Source: Nectonema munidae
Lineage: Eukaryota; Nematomorpha; Nectonematoida; Nectonematidae
Reading direction: 5' to 3'
NCBI GenBank assembly: GCA_030549495.1
Contig: JAUIRK010000511.1
Span: 137,001-201,000, forward strand
Length of the DNA: 64,000 nucleotides
A program made the translations under genes and the position numbers. Positions 54,460-64,000 of the stretch are shown one piece after another (position 1 is the stretch's first letter; each line of letters begins with the position of its first letter). The notes beneath the pieces were generated by a model. It did no database searches and was not told where the DNA came from. It was given only the letters and a program-made list of their open reading frames with translations.

Positions 54460-56316
54460 TAACTCTATAATTGACAAAAAGTAAAAATGAATATTTTTAA
54501 AAAGAGGAAAAATATTAATATAATGATATTTTCAGCATGAACAAACTTTACTGTTAAATTGTTTTTCTATAACATGTGACAAAAAGGCATCTAAAGAAGA
54601 TGCTTTACAGTCCAGCGAAAGATAGCATTTAAAAGAAAAAAGTTTTTGAAAATTTGTGAAATTTTATCTATTGATTTTCATCATTGATTTAATGTTTATA
54701 GAAAGATCTTTGCAAGCGATATATAAAGGATTCGAAAAAAGATAAGCAAATATTTTAAAATATAAAAATTGACTTGTAAATTTCATTGTTAAAAAATTTG
54801 TTTTTTTTTCACTTTGTTGATTTGACATTTTTGAATGTACTCTATACAAAACTTATTCAATCAAGTATCATTATTGATTTTTTTTAAAAAGAAATTTTGG
54901 AAGTAAATAAAAAAATTATGCTTCCGAAAATGGCGACGCTCGCTATTTTTGACACTAAAAATTAAAAAAAAAAATTTCCATTCCTTTATTATATTTCACT
55001 TTTTTTAGTTTTAATTTTTATTCCTTCACTTTTATAAAAATTGAAACTTCTAATTTTGATGAAATGAGATCTGATTCGGACTTCAAATTTTTGAAGTCTC
55101 TAGAGTTATTATAAATAGTGGTGAAGAAGGAGATGATAATATTCAGATGTCAGGGTCAATCCCAAAAAATACAAGACTTTCTTGCAAAAAGTGAAACATA
55201 GGATTACACAAAATTGGTAAGTTAAAATGTCATAAAAAGGAAAAATGGTTTAATATAAAATTAAGCATATATGTAGTACACAAATACCATATGTATACAT
55301 ATAATTAAATCTATTCTACATATAATTGAATTTTATGAATTACTATACCTTAAAGTCCAACTTTTCCATTTTGGCAACATAGTTAAAAATAAAGGATGCA
55401 AAATAAAAGTAAAACTTTATTTTTTTTTATTTTTTTTATTCTGTAAAATTTCCAAAAATCTTGGGAAAAAACATCACTTTTCTCTCATTCATATATTTTC
55501 CTATTTATCATTTTTAATTTATATACTTGAAAACAATCACAGTTTATAATTATGGTATGCAATGCCTGTAATATCAAGTTTTATTTGTAATTTTCTTCAG
55601 TTGTGGGAACAAAAAGGAAGCTTATATATAATTTTCAAAGTTATTGGTATAATCTGTTAGAATATTATACTGGAGTACCCAATGAATAAAGATTCCCCTA
55701 TTTTTAAATTCTGTGTGTTGCATTCCTCATTGATTCTATAAGAAAAATAAAAAAAAGTAAAAATTCAGCTAAAAATAAAAAAACATTTTAAAATGAAAAT
55801 TTTGCATAAAAAATAAATGCTAGGCCATAATTTTTATGGGGAATTTTTTTAAAAAAATTGTGCATCCAATTTTTATTCAAAAATCAATTGGTAAAAAAGT
55901 TATTCAATTTTTAGCGTAAATATTGTAAAATATTTTATCTGAAAAGCTAAATAATTAATTATATTAGCTAATTAAGCTAATTATATTAAAACATAAAATA
56001 GGTTATGAGAATACAAAGTACAGATTTTCGCCCAAAAAATGTTGAGTATCGAGTCTTAGCGTAAAACTTATGATTTTTACTTTTTAATCTCAAGTTTAGA
56101 AAACAAATCATATGTTATACTTTTAAATGAGTTTTTTCATTACTTGAAAGAAGAATATCAAGCACAAAAAATCAAACTTAAAAGATGCCAAAGCCAATAA
56201 CAAAAATGGTAGAAAAAAGTCACATAAATAAATTATGAAGAAAGAATTTCAAAGAAATATATTTTAAACAAAATATTTGATCTAATTCCAAAAATTATTG
56301 ACCTATATTTTTCGAG
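54460..56316. other. AT-rich stretch, no gene
   Basis: Nothing I can support. Confidence 0.4.
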
Positions 56317-56456
56317 TAGGGTTGGTAAGATGCTGGATTCGAACACTCAAGGTTCGATACCGGACCAAAGCTGTTTTCCTTACAAGAGACGAATTGTGCC
56401 TTTTCGATAATATCACTTCACGGTACCTTTACCTTAGCTATAAAATAAAATAAAGA
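56317..56456 (+). mobile_element. tRNA-derived SINE
   Basis: A tRNA-like head (GTTGGTAAGATGCTGGATTC with a B box GGTTCGATACC) is followed by about 90 unrelated bases and an AAAATAAAATAAA tail. No target duplication was identified. Confidence 0.5.
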
Positions 56457-56884
56457 TATTCAATATATTGCTTGTTCAAACAATCTCAAATCAATAAAAT
56501 GGACTTTATTGATTTTAACTGCACTATAGTCATCGCATTCAACGCTTTAGATTTGAATAATTTTTATACTTCGGCTAAAGTCATAATTTTGAAGATTCCG
56601 TTTTTTAAAAACTTCTGGTAAAAGGTTTTCCATGATTTATTATTAATTCAAAATTTTTATAAAGAAAAATATTTTCGAGATATATCTTGAAAATTATTTT
56701 CATTCCGATTTTGGTGCAATTTAATTTTACTTTGAACTCAGGATACCTCTGGATCTAACATCATTCCTGTTTTTCAAAGTAGAATTAATAATCTGATTTT
56801 TCTGAAATATAAGTTTTCAAAAAATAGACACTCATTTTTTTCCAATAGATTTTTACTGCCAAGAAGGAATCAATAATCACGATC

Positions 56885-57226
56885 TTGGTGAAGTCAAAAA
56901 TGCAAATAATCCCATTTTTTCTCCTTTTTTTCATTAAAACGTCTGCATCAAAGTCAAAAGATACGCCTTCACAATTGGTAAGAGATGACCTCCTACCCGA
57001 AATGAATAGTGTACAAGGAAATTCCGAAATCAAAACAAACATCTTTGGAGGCGGAATAAATTGGCAAGTGGACAAAAATGACTCAAAAAACTTTGTAACC
57101 TTTAACCCTCTTTATTTTGATAAAAAAAACTTTTCCATTATATTACCGATTTTTTATTTCTCCGCAAAAGAAGGAAGACCAATGAAATTGCGTAGACTGA
57201 AAAAAATAACTAGTTATGATTACTAA
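56885..57226 (+). CDS. small predicted secreted protein, unrecognised
   Basis: A single-exon frame of 113 codons. A signal peptide is evident from the fifth residue on: KMQIIPFFLLFFIKTSASKS, with a likely cleavage after SAS. The mature part, about 90 residues, includes SQLVRDDLLPEMNSVQGNSE, NIFGGGINWQVDKNDSKNF and a basic end PMKLRRLKKITSYDY, with no cysteine. Codon composition is less A/T-biased than the flanks, which favours a real gene. I recognise no family. If translation starts at Met6 the signal peptide is tidier. No splice sites were needed, and AATAA-type signals lie shortly after the stop. Confidence 0.45.
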   Translation: MVKSKMQIIPFFLLFFIKTSASKSKDTPSQLVRDDLLPEMNSVQGNSEIKTNIFGGGINWQVDKNDSKNFVTFNPLYFDKKNFSIILPIFYFSAKEGRPMKLRRLKKITSYDY

Positions 57227-57531
57227 TCATATCTGTATTTCATTTTTAAGAGTTTGTAAATAATCTCTTTACAACTTATGTTTGTAGACAGACACACTTG
57301 ATGAACGCATCTGTATATAAAGAACAGATGAGTATGATAAAACAGTAAATCATGCAGTACAAGTATGTCACTAATAGCTCTTACGCATATTCATCTTTGT
57401 CATTTTCTTTCTCTCTTCTTATTTTCTAATATGTAAGTTAAATTAGTTTTGACTACAGAGTAAAGTTTTTAAATATTTTTTATTCTAGCCTAAGATCTCA
57501 AGTTTGATTTGTTAGCAATTAAAGTGTTTCT
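57227..57531. other. spacer between the small ORF and the zinc-finger element
   Basis: AT-rich with a pyrimidine-rich patch at 57,395-57,425; nothing recognised. Confidence 0.3.
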
Positions 57532-57734
57532 ATGTCTCACAGTTGTGTGTTTTGTACATTTTCTACACGTCATTTTTCTAAATTATTAAGTCACTATAGA
57601 AACAACCATGAAAGTGACTCTAGGTTTCAATTAAATTGTTTTTTAACCCTATTAGTGCTTGGCAAAATTTGTCCGCTCAAGTGCTGGGGGGGGGGGCGTA
57701 AAGTGCCCCCCTATTTTTCTCAGAGATTAATAAA

Positions 57735-58790
57735 TTTTTATAAATATTTTTGATGTTACATATATATTTCAACTATGCTGAATTCAGTGGTGATGTCCAT
57801 TTTTTATCAAAATCAATCAAACCTGTCAAAAAATTGATCTAAATGTGACAGCTCATCTCAAAAAGGAACTTTTTATCTAAATAAGTATATAAAGTTTTTT
57901 GTACATGTATGCCCATTTTCAAATATGCTGAATTCAGTGGTGATATTCATTTTTTATGAAAATCAATCAAACCTGTCAAAAAATTGATCTAAAAGTGACA
58001 GCTCATCTCAAAAAGGAACTTTTTATCTAGATAAGTATATAAAGTTTTTTACAAATGTATACCCATTTTCAAATATGCTGAATTCAATGGTGATATTCAT
58101 TTTTTATGAAAATCATTCAAACCTGTCAAAAAAGTGATTTACATATGACAGCTCATCTCAAAAAAGAAACTTTTTATCTAAATAATTATATAATGTTTTT
58201 TACACATATACACCCATTTTCAAGCATGCTGAATTCAGCGGTGATATTCATTTTTTTTTTATAAAAATCAATTAAAGTTATCAAAGCATTGATTTATATA
58301 TGACAGCTCATTTTAAAAAGAAACTTTTTATCTAAGTAATAATATAAAGTTTTTTACACATATATACCCATTTTTAAGCATGCGTAATTTAGTGGTGATA
58401 TTCATTTTTTTTATAAAAATCAATCAAAACTTAAAAAATTGATTTATACTAAAAAGAAAGAATTAAGCACTGTTTTTTGAATGAGAGAATTACGTTTAAT
58501 AGGAAGTATAGGGAGGTGATGAAGTTTACCAGAAGGGGTCATTCAGGCATTTTACACACATATACCCATTTTCAAGTAGGCTGTGTTTACTGGTTATATT
58601 CCTTTTTTATAAATATTAGTCAAACCTGACAAAATAATTTAAATATGACAGCCCATGTCAAAATTAAAATTTTAATTCTTTTAAAGTTTTTTTTATACAT
58701 TTCAAGTATGCAGAATTTAATGGTGATGTTCATTTTTTATGAAATCAATAAAACCTGTCAAAAAATCGATTAAACCTGTAAATCAATGTC
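57735..58790 (+). repeat. tandem array 1, unit about 150 bp
   Basis: The phrase ATGCTGAATTCAGTGGTGAT starts at about 57,775, 57,925, 58,075 and 58,226, and in degenerate form near 58,377, a period of 150-151. Each unit also has AATCAATCAAACCTGTCAAA and GACAGCTCATCTC. Two more diverged units follow, near 58,575 and 58,710. The first units are the most alike. Confidence 0.9.
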
Positions 58791-59789
58791 AAATATATAA
58801 ACATAAAAATAACTTCTACTTGCAGTTTTCTCTGGTAATTATTTTCTTAATTTATTTAATAAACCAACTTTAGGTGTTTAATTCACTCAAAATATTTCAT
58901 TCTACAGTAACTTATGTAACTCGATAGGATCTCCATCTTTTTGGCTACAAATTCATTATCGGCTTGTAGTCTCTACGTCATATTATAATTTACAGTATGT
59001 AATTTTGGTATTCATTCTATGATGATCCTTTCTTGGTAGCTCTTTTTTCATTAGAAATTTATATTCTTCAATGTGTGTTCGAAAATTTTTTTATAAGGAT
59101 AAAATTCCTTTTTTCCTCTCAGGCCTCAATATTTGTCAACCAATCTCATTTCAAAGGTTTTTTTCTGATGAATCATTCGTGATTTGATTGTTCAATTATA
59201 AAAAGTTGTCAACGTTCTTCATCTAAAAAATTACTTCTTTGACACAAAAGGAAAAAGATGGACAAATTCAATTTAAATTAAAAATATCTTGATAGTGACT
59301 AAATTGTCACATATTGGCATCTGTACCATTTTTGATAAATCTGACCTATTCTAAATTTTCAGATTTCCTACACATCTTAGCTAAATGTTAACTGTAATCC
59401 TAGATGATAAGCTATAGAATTAAATATTTTTCATTTGTAAAAGAGGAACTTCTTTTTCACACTCAAAATCTTTTTTGAAGTATATAATTAAACCACTTCC
59501 TAGTTCATTAGAACATGGTAGATCTTCCATTTAGTAAAGATACATATTTTTTTTTAAATTATTTGTTTTGATCACATGTTCTCTTTTCAATTAGTTTTCA
59601 ACTTGGTTCCTTCTCTCATACAAATTTCAAAAGATTTTATAATACGTTTTATTTTTTTTAATAAATATTTCATACTCAAAATGATTGTAGAAAGTATTAT
59701 AAGCCAAAATATACAAAAAAAAAGTATATTTTTACTATATACCTAATATGCAGCTATTTTTTGAAATTTTTTTACAGAACTTTTTTTCA

Positions 59790-61080
59790 GGCATACATTA
59801 CTAATTCAATAGCCACTTCGAGATATTTTTTAACCGTATTATCCAAAATCCAGTACAGAAATAAAATAAGCATAGTCGATTTGGTATAAAATAGATATTT
59901 TATTTTTTTGAAAATATTTTTGAAGACAGTATCTAGAAGTAAACCGCAAATCTGATTCAAGCTTTCAGATACTTTAAAACCATAAATGCCAAACCTGAGT
60001 CCAAAAATGAAACCAGCATCTTCCATTTGGCATAAAAACAGATATTTTATTTAAATTTCAAAAATATTTCTGTAGACATTAGACGTAAATCGAAAATTTG
60101 GTTGACACTTTCAGACATTTAAAACCTCTAAATGCAAAAAATGATTTCAGAAATAAAAATTATCATGGTCGAATTGGTATAAAAACATATATTTCATGTA
60201 AAATTAGAGAGAATATTTTGGGATATAGTTTTCAGACATAAACTGCAAATTTGATTGACACTAGCAGTAAAACCTCTAAATGCGAAAACTGTGTTCAGAA
60301 ATGAAATCATCATGATCTATTTGCTATAAAAACAAATTTTAGAACTAAACGCAAATTTAATTGATACTTATATGTATTTTCAAATTCAAACTGCAAAAAA
60401 TGAGTCCATAAATGAAACTAGCATGGTTGATTTGGTATAAAAACATATATTTAATTGTAAAATTTGAATGAATGTTTTTGTAGACAATTTTTAGAAGTAA
60501 ACCGCAAATTTGATTAACACTTATAGGTATTTTCACATCCTAAATGTAAAAAATTAGTTCAGAAATGAAAACAGCATGATTGATTTGCTATAAAAACATA
60601 TATTTCAAGAGAATATTTTTGGAGACAATTTTCAGAAGTAAACCGCAAATTTGATTTATACTTATAGGTATTTTCAAATCCTGAATGTAAAAAATGAGTT
60701 CAAAAATGAAAACAGAATGATCGATTTGGTATAAAAACAAATATTTCATGTAAAATTGAGAGAATATTTTTGGAGATAGCTTTTAGATGTAAACCGCAAA
60801 TTTTGACTGATATTTTAAAACCTCTAAACGTAAAAAATGAGTCCAGAAATGAAACCAGCATGGCCGATTTAGTATAACGCATATATTTTATGTAAAATGT
60901 GAAGGAATGTTTTTGGAGACAATTTTGAGAAGTAAACCGCAAATTTGATTACTACTTATAGGTATTTTCAAATCCTAAATGTAAAAAATGAGTCCAGAAA
61001 TGAAAACAGCATGGCCGATTTAGTATAAAAACATATATTTTATGTAAAATTTGAAGGTATATTTTATTAGATATATTTTT
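59790..61080 (+). repeat. tandem array 2, unit about 140-153 bp
   Basis: AAGTAAACCGCAAATTTGAT or close variants recur at about 59,939, 60,087, 60,240, 60,345, 60,497, 60,640, 60,789 and 60,930, alternating with GAGTCCAGAAATGAAA and TTTGGTATAAAAACATATAT. Its sequence is unrelated to array 1. Units are more diverged from each other than in array 1. Confidence 0.85.
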
Positions 61081-62380
61081 GATCATTCAAAATTTTGATT
61101 GACATTTTCTAAAAAGTAGCCATGATTATTGAAAAAATTAAATATATAAAGTGTTATGCGTTCCAAACTGTATATAATTATAAATTTTCAGGGTATTATA
61201 TAATATAGATCCTAAGTTATAAGGTTAAGTACAGATAATGTCAAAATTTTGCTGAAAAATAAAATTTTTTGATTTTGATTGACAGTTTTGGACATGAAGG
61301 GGTCATTCAACTACAAAATTTGAAACTAAGTCACAAAATTTGAAGGGATATGATTCAGTCAATTTTCTACAATTAATTTTTTAGCGAAGGGGGGGGGGGC
61401 GTTTTACGCCCCCAGCACTAATAGGGTTAAAGATTGCAATAATCATTATAAAAAAGTAAAATCTTTTTAAAAACATTAACAGAAATCATTCTGATTTCTA
61501 CGAAACCGAAACAAGATCTTCAACAAACAACGAAATAAATAAATAAATTGATTTGCTAATTCATTCAGATGTTATCGATAATAATTTTGAAAGCATGCTT
61601 AACGCAAGTGATTTTGAGTTAGAAACTAAATCTAACCGTGTAGAAGTCAAGGAAGATTTTAAAAAAGAAATTGCGCTTTATCATAATTACGTAATATAAA
61701 TTTAATATCAGAACATGTCGTGTCTAGGATATGTTCTAAGTTTTCAAGTGTTTTATCTAAACATTTTTTATATTCTCAATGATTTTTTTGAATTTATTGA
61801 AAATTCAAAGCTGGCTCTATTGACGTTTTTGAACATCTCAAAACCCAGTATAGATTAAATTCTTTTATTAAAAAAAGCTTTAATTTAAATGAACCGATTG
61901 AATTTAATTTGGGAAAAAGTCCAAATGATTTTTTCTTTTTAAGTTTCAATATGTTCCAATATTGAAAACTTTGCATTTATTATTATCTTGCGATGACGTT
62001 TTTGATGAAATAATGAAATCTTTTTCTGGTAGGGATGATGAATATAGAGATTTTTCTGATGGTATTGCGTTTAAAAACAATAGTTTTTTTAAAGAATTAA
62101 ATACACTTCGGTTAATAATTTACTATGATGATGTTACAGTTAGTGATGCCTTAAGTAACAAATCAAGTATAATTAAACTAAGTTGTTTTTACATGAATCT
62201 TGCCAATTTAAGTCCTAAATTTCGATCAAAACTTCATGTAATTCAACTTGTTTTAATATGTAAAAACTGTTGGGTTAAAACCTGTTTTAGAACCCTTATT
62301 AGATGATCTTCGTATTTTAGAAACTGAAGGCATAGAAATATTGAAATATGGGCAAATATTCAAGTTAAAAGGTTAAAATA

Positions 62381-63068
62381 AGTAAACTTTTGGCTTGTCA
62401 ATAGAGTAGATTATTCATGAAAAGCTTGGAAATAATTATGTCCAAAAGTTGTTATATACTAAATAACTTTTCATCATAAAAACTTTTTATGAAATTTTGG
62501 GCATTTAATTTTACTCAAGTCAGAATATGCAAACACTTTTGAGAATAGATAAAAAAAATTTTCTTAGCATTTTTACAAAATTCCATATCTTCCATATTTA
62601 CTTTTTGTGGCATGTATAAATAATATTTATCACTGAAAATACAAAGTTGTATTTTCGCAACTAAAGTGGTAAAATTAAGTTTTAACATTTTTATAGTAAT
62701 ATTACTATTGATTTATGTAAATTTATAGTTTTTTACTCAATTTTTTGAATAATATATATATTTACAATATTTTTTTGTTATGTCAGAAATACCAATATTT
62801 GGATAAAATGTTAATGATATAGAGAACTTAAAAATCTTTCGTTTGGAATGATTTTTCAGTGAGATGTTTTGCCTAAGTGAATTAACTAGTACTATCGTAT
62901 TTTAATTACCAAGGATAATAAAGTTGTGCATTGTTACAGTAACCATTTAAAGTATTTAGTTTAACTACTTTTTGTTTTCAGTGTAACAGGTAAAAGCGAA
63001 ATCTACTTTTATAGCATGCCAAATTTTGCGAAGATGTACTCGGAAATATACGTTCTTTTGCGTTTTAG
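62381..63068. other. AT-rich stretch, probably intronic
   Basis: No supported feature until the acceptor at 63,068. Confidence 0.35.
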
Positions 63069-63352
63069 CTGAAAGTGATATTTTGGTTAGCTTGGAGTCC
63101 AACACTAACTTCCTTCAAAGAAAAAGAATTGAGTGAGAAACAACTGAAGCCCTTCATCGACCAGTTTGCACCACAAAAAAGCGATTTTCCTTCCATCAGC
63201 TTATTTTGTGATGAGGACTTTTGTCCAAATTTTTCGCTACGAGACTTTTCATCCAGTGTTGCGCAGTTTGAAGAGAAATACAACGTGATCATCTCAGAAG
63301 AAACCTACATCTTCTCTCAAATTGATGAAAGGGTCAAAGAACTGCAAATAGT
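63069..63352 (+). CDS. unrecognised host gene, internal exon
   Basis: An acceptor (TACGTTCTTTTGCGTTTTAG) precedes 63,069 and a consensus donor (GTAAGT) follows 63,352. The 284-bp exon is open: LKVIFWLAWSPTLTSFKEKE, LSEKQLKPFIDQFAPQKSDF, PSISLFCDEDFCPNFSLRDF, SSSVAQFEEKYNVIISEETY, IFSQIDERVKELQI. It contains no plausible initiator in this frame, so an earlier exon is expected. Composition is clearly coding-like against the flanks. There is no membrane segment; a mixed alpha/beta look and a possible coiled stretch are the only hints. I recognise no family. Confidence 0.65.
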
Positions 63353-63799
63353 GTAAGTTCGTATGTACATTTACTAAATTCATATAACTTAATTGAGTGA
63401 TTGACTATAAATAAATATACTCATAGTTAGATAGTAGTTGTCTATTATTGCAGTATATATTATATATATTAACCACTATTTGTGACTATTGTAAGGTTTA
63501 GTCGTAGCTAATTTATCCACTTTTGCGAATCAAATCACGCCATATCACACGAATTTTATGCAAATACGTTTTTCGCTCGTAAACATACGCTTTTTCCGCC
63601 TTATCTCCGTATTAAATCAAGAAATTTTGGCGGAAGTTAATTTTCGCCATTTGCAAGTAAAAAAAGTTCGCATAGTTTTTTTCCAAGAGCAATGATATAT
63701 TTTCTATATAATTTTAAAATGAAAAAAATTAATATGTCTTTTTACTGTCCTACGAAAGTGTTGAATAGTGGCATCTTACTTTTATGATTTTTAAAACAG

Positions 63800-63975
63800 C
63801 TCCAATCTCGCTGAGAATGAAAGAAAGACAGAAAAGTTTTACCCATTTTCCGCTTTTTTGCATATGGGAAATGGTAGTGGCGTGAAAAGCGAGCTCAAAA
63901 ATGTCCCGCCAAAAGTTTTTATTCCCGCCATCATTGAAGTTGTGTTTGATTGTCAAAAAAAAGTGAACATTTTTA
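63800..63975 (+). CDS. unrecognised host gene, next exon
   Basis: After TTTTTAAAACAG the frame left by the previous exon (two bases, GT) continues with C to give Val, then SNLAENERKTEKFYPFSAFL, HMGNGSGVKSELKNVPPKVF, IPAIIEVVFDCQKKVNIF. A donor (GTAAGT) follows 63,975. The intron is 447 bp. Open phase across the junction and two good donors support the model. The gene leaves the window at its 3' side. Confidence 0.6.
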
Positions 63976-64000
63976 GTAAGTTGAAATTTTGTCTTAGAAA

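Larger units (their letters stand above)
57647..61426. mobile_element. TTAA-flanked 3.78-kb non-coding element with two satellite arrays
   Basis: Exact TTAA flanks lie at 57,643-57,646 and 61,427-61,430. The termini are inverted: CCCTATTAGTGCT at the left and the same 13 bases in reverse complement at the right. Next to each end lies a G/C palindrome: left GGGGGGGCGTAAAGTGCCCC, right, in reverse complement, GGGGGCGTAAAACGCCCCCC. The left one is pushed inward by about 26 extra bases. The interior has no open frame of note; it holds two different arrays of about 150-bp units (57,735-58,790 and 59,790-61,080). TTAA plus CCC.. ends point to piggyBac-type mobilisation in trans. Removal of the element and one TTAA would rejoin the host sequence. 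Confidence 0.85.
57532..62380 (+). mobile_element. unclassified zinc-finger element, decayed and split by an insertion
   Basis: The frame opens MSHSCVFCTFSTRHFSKLLS then HYRNNH, a C2H2 finger, and runs into a second finger (LNC.., then DCNNHYKKVKSF after the insertion). Beyond the 3.78-kb insertion (57,647-61,426) weak remnants lead to 61,960-62,380: YVPILKTLHLLLSCDDVFDE, SFFKELNTLRLIIYYDDVTV, IKLSCFYMNLANLSPKFRSK, and LEPLLDDLRILETEGIEIL. These match an uncharacterised protein family that I know from fishes and arthropods (..LYYDD.E.CNPLGS...K.G.FYYTLGN..P..RS.., with N-terminal C2H2 fingers), present in many copies per genome. It is probably of mobile origin but I cannot name a superfamily. 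Several breaks show it is inactive. Confidence 0.6.

Overview
This is a very AT-rich invertebrate nuclear window. It has few host genes, spliced by small and large introns and spread through decayed mobile elements. Host proteins (a cytochrome bc1 hinge protein, a CENP-I homologue, an SAP30BP homologue) and the element mix (piggyBac, hAT, pogo/Tigger, mariner-like, CR1/Jockey-like and RTE-like LINEs, Penelope-like fragments, tRNA-derived SINEs) fit an arthropod. A copepod of the salmon-louse type is my best guess, but this is inference from composition and repeat style; nothing in the sequence proves it.

Region by region. 1-6.3 kb: the terminal exon of an SAP30BP homologue and the last three exons of an unrecognised acidic protein, both on the minus strand, plus two TTAA-flanked MITEs and a 5'-inverted LINE copy inside an intron. 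6.3-14.4 kb: AT-rich repeat desert with a Penelope-like fragment, two SINEs, a 5'-truncated CR1-like LINE and an RTE-like LINE tail. 14.6-17.5 kb: an end-to-end piggyBac element with TTAA duplications whose transposase has lost its first catalytic Asp. 18.1-22.1 kb: a UQCRH gene whose second intron holds a hAT element, tandem repeats and a 67-bp-arm hairpin. 24.7-26.8 kb: a long intronless CENP-I homologue on the minus strand. 27.7-33.3 kb: a decayed ZBED5-like hAT and a decayed Tigger, the latter with a MITE inserted and a low-quality-looking joint in the middle. 35.9-40.4 kb: a nearly full-length but decayed CR1/Jockey-like LINE. 40.6-47.9 kb: an unclassified multi-copy-type element and two further piggyBac remnants. 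49.6-50.05 kb: a GAT microsatellite of about 400 bp. 52.4-54.5 kb: a short hAT derivative, a dispersed repeat and a second Penelope-like fragment. 56.9 kb: a small open frame with a signal peptide. 57.5-62.4 kb: an unclassified zinc-finger element split by a 3.78-kb TTAA-flanked element carrying two different arrays of about 150-bp repeats. 63.07-63.98 kb: two exons of an unrecognised host gene leaving the window.

The host genes do not form an obvious pathway. UQCRH is mitochondrial respiration, CENP-I is inner kinetochore and SAP30BP is nuclear RNA processing or transcription. The strongest unexplained items are the TTAA-flanked satellite-bearing element, the TTAA MITE family present in five places, and the unnamed coding families at 40.6-41.8 kb and 57.5-62.4 kb. 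No CRISPR, rRNA or convincing functional tRNA was seen.
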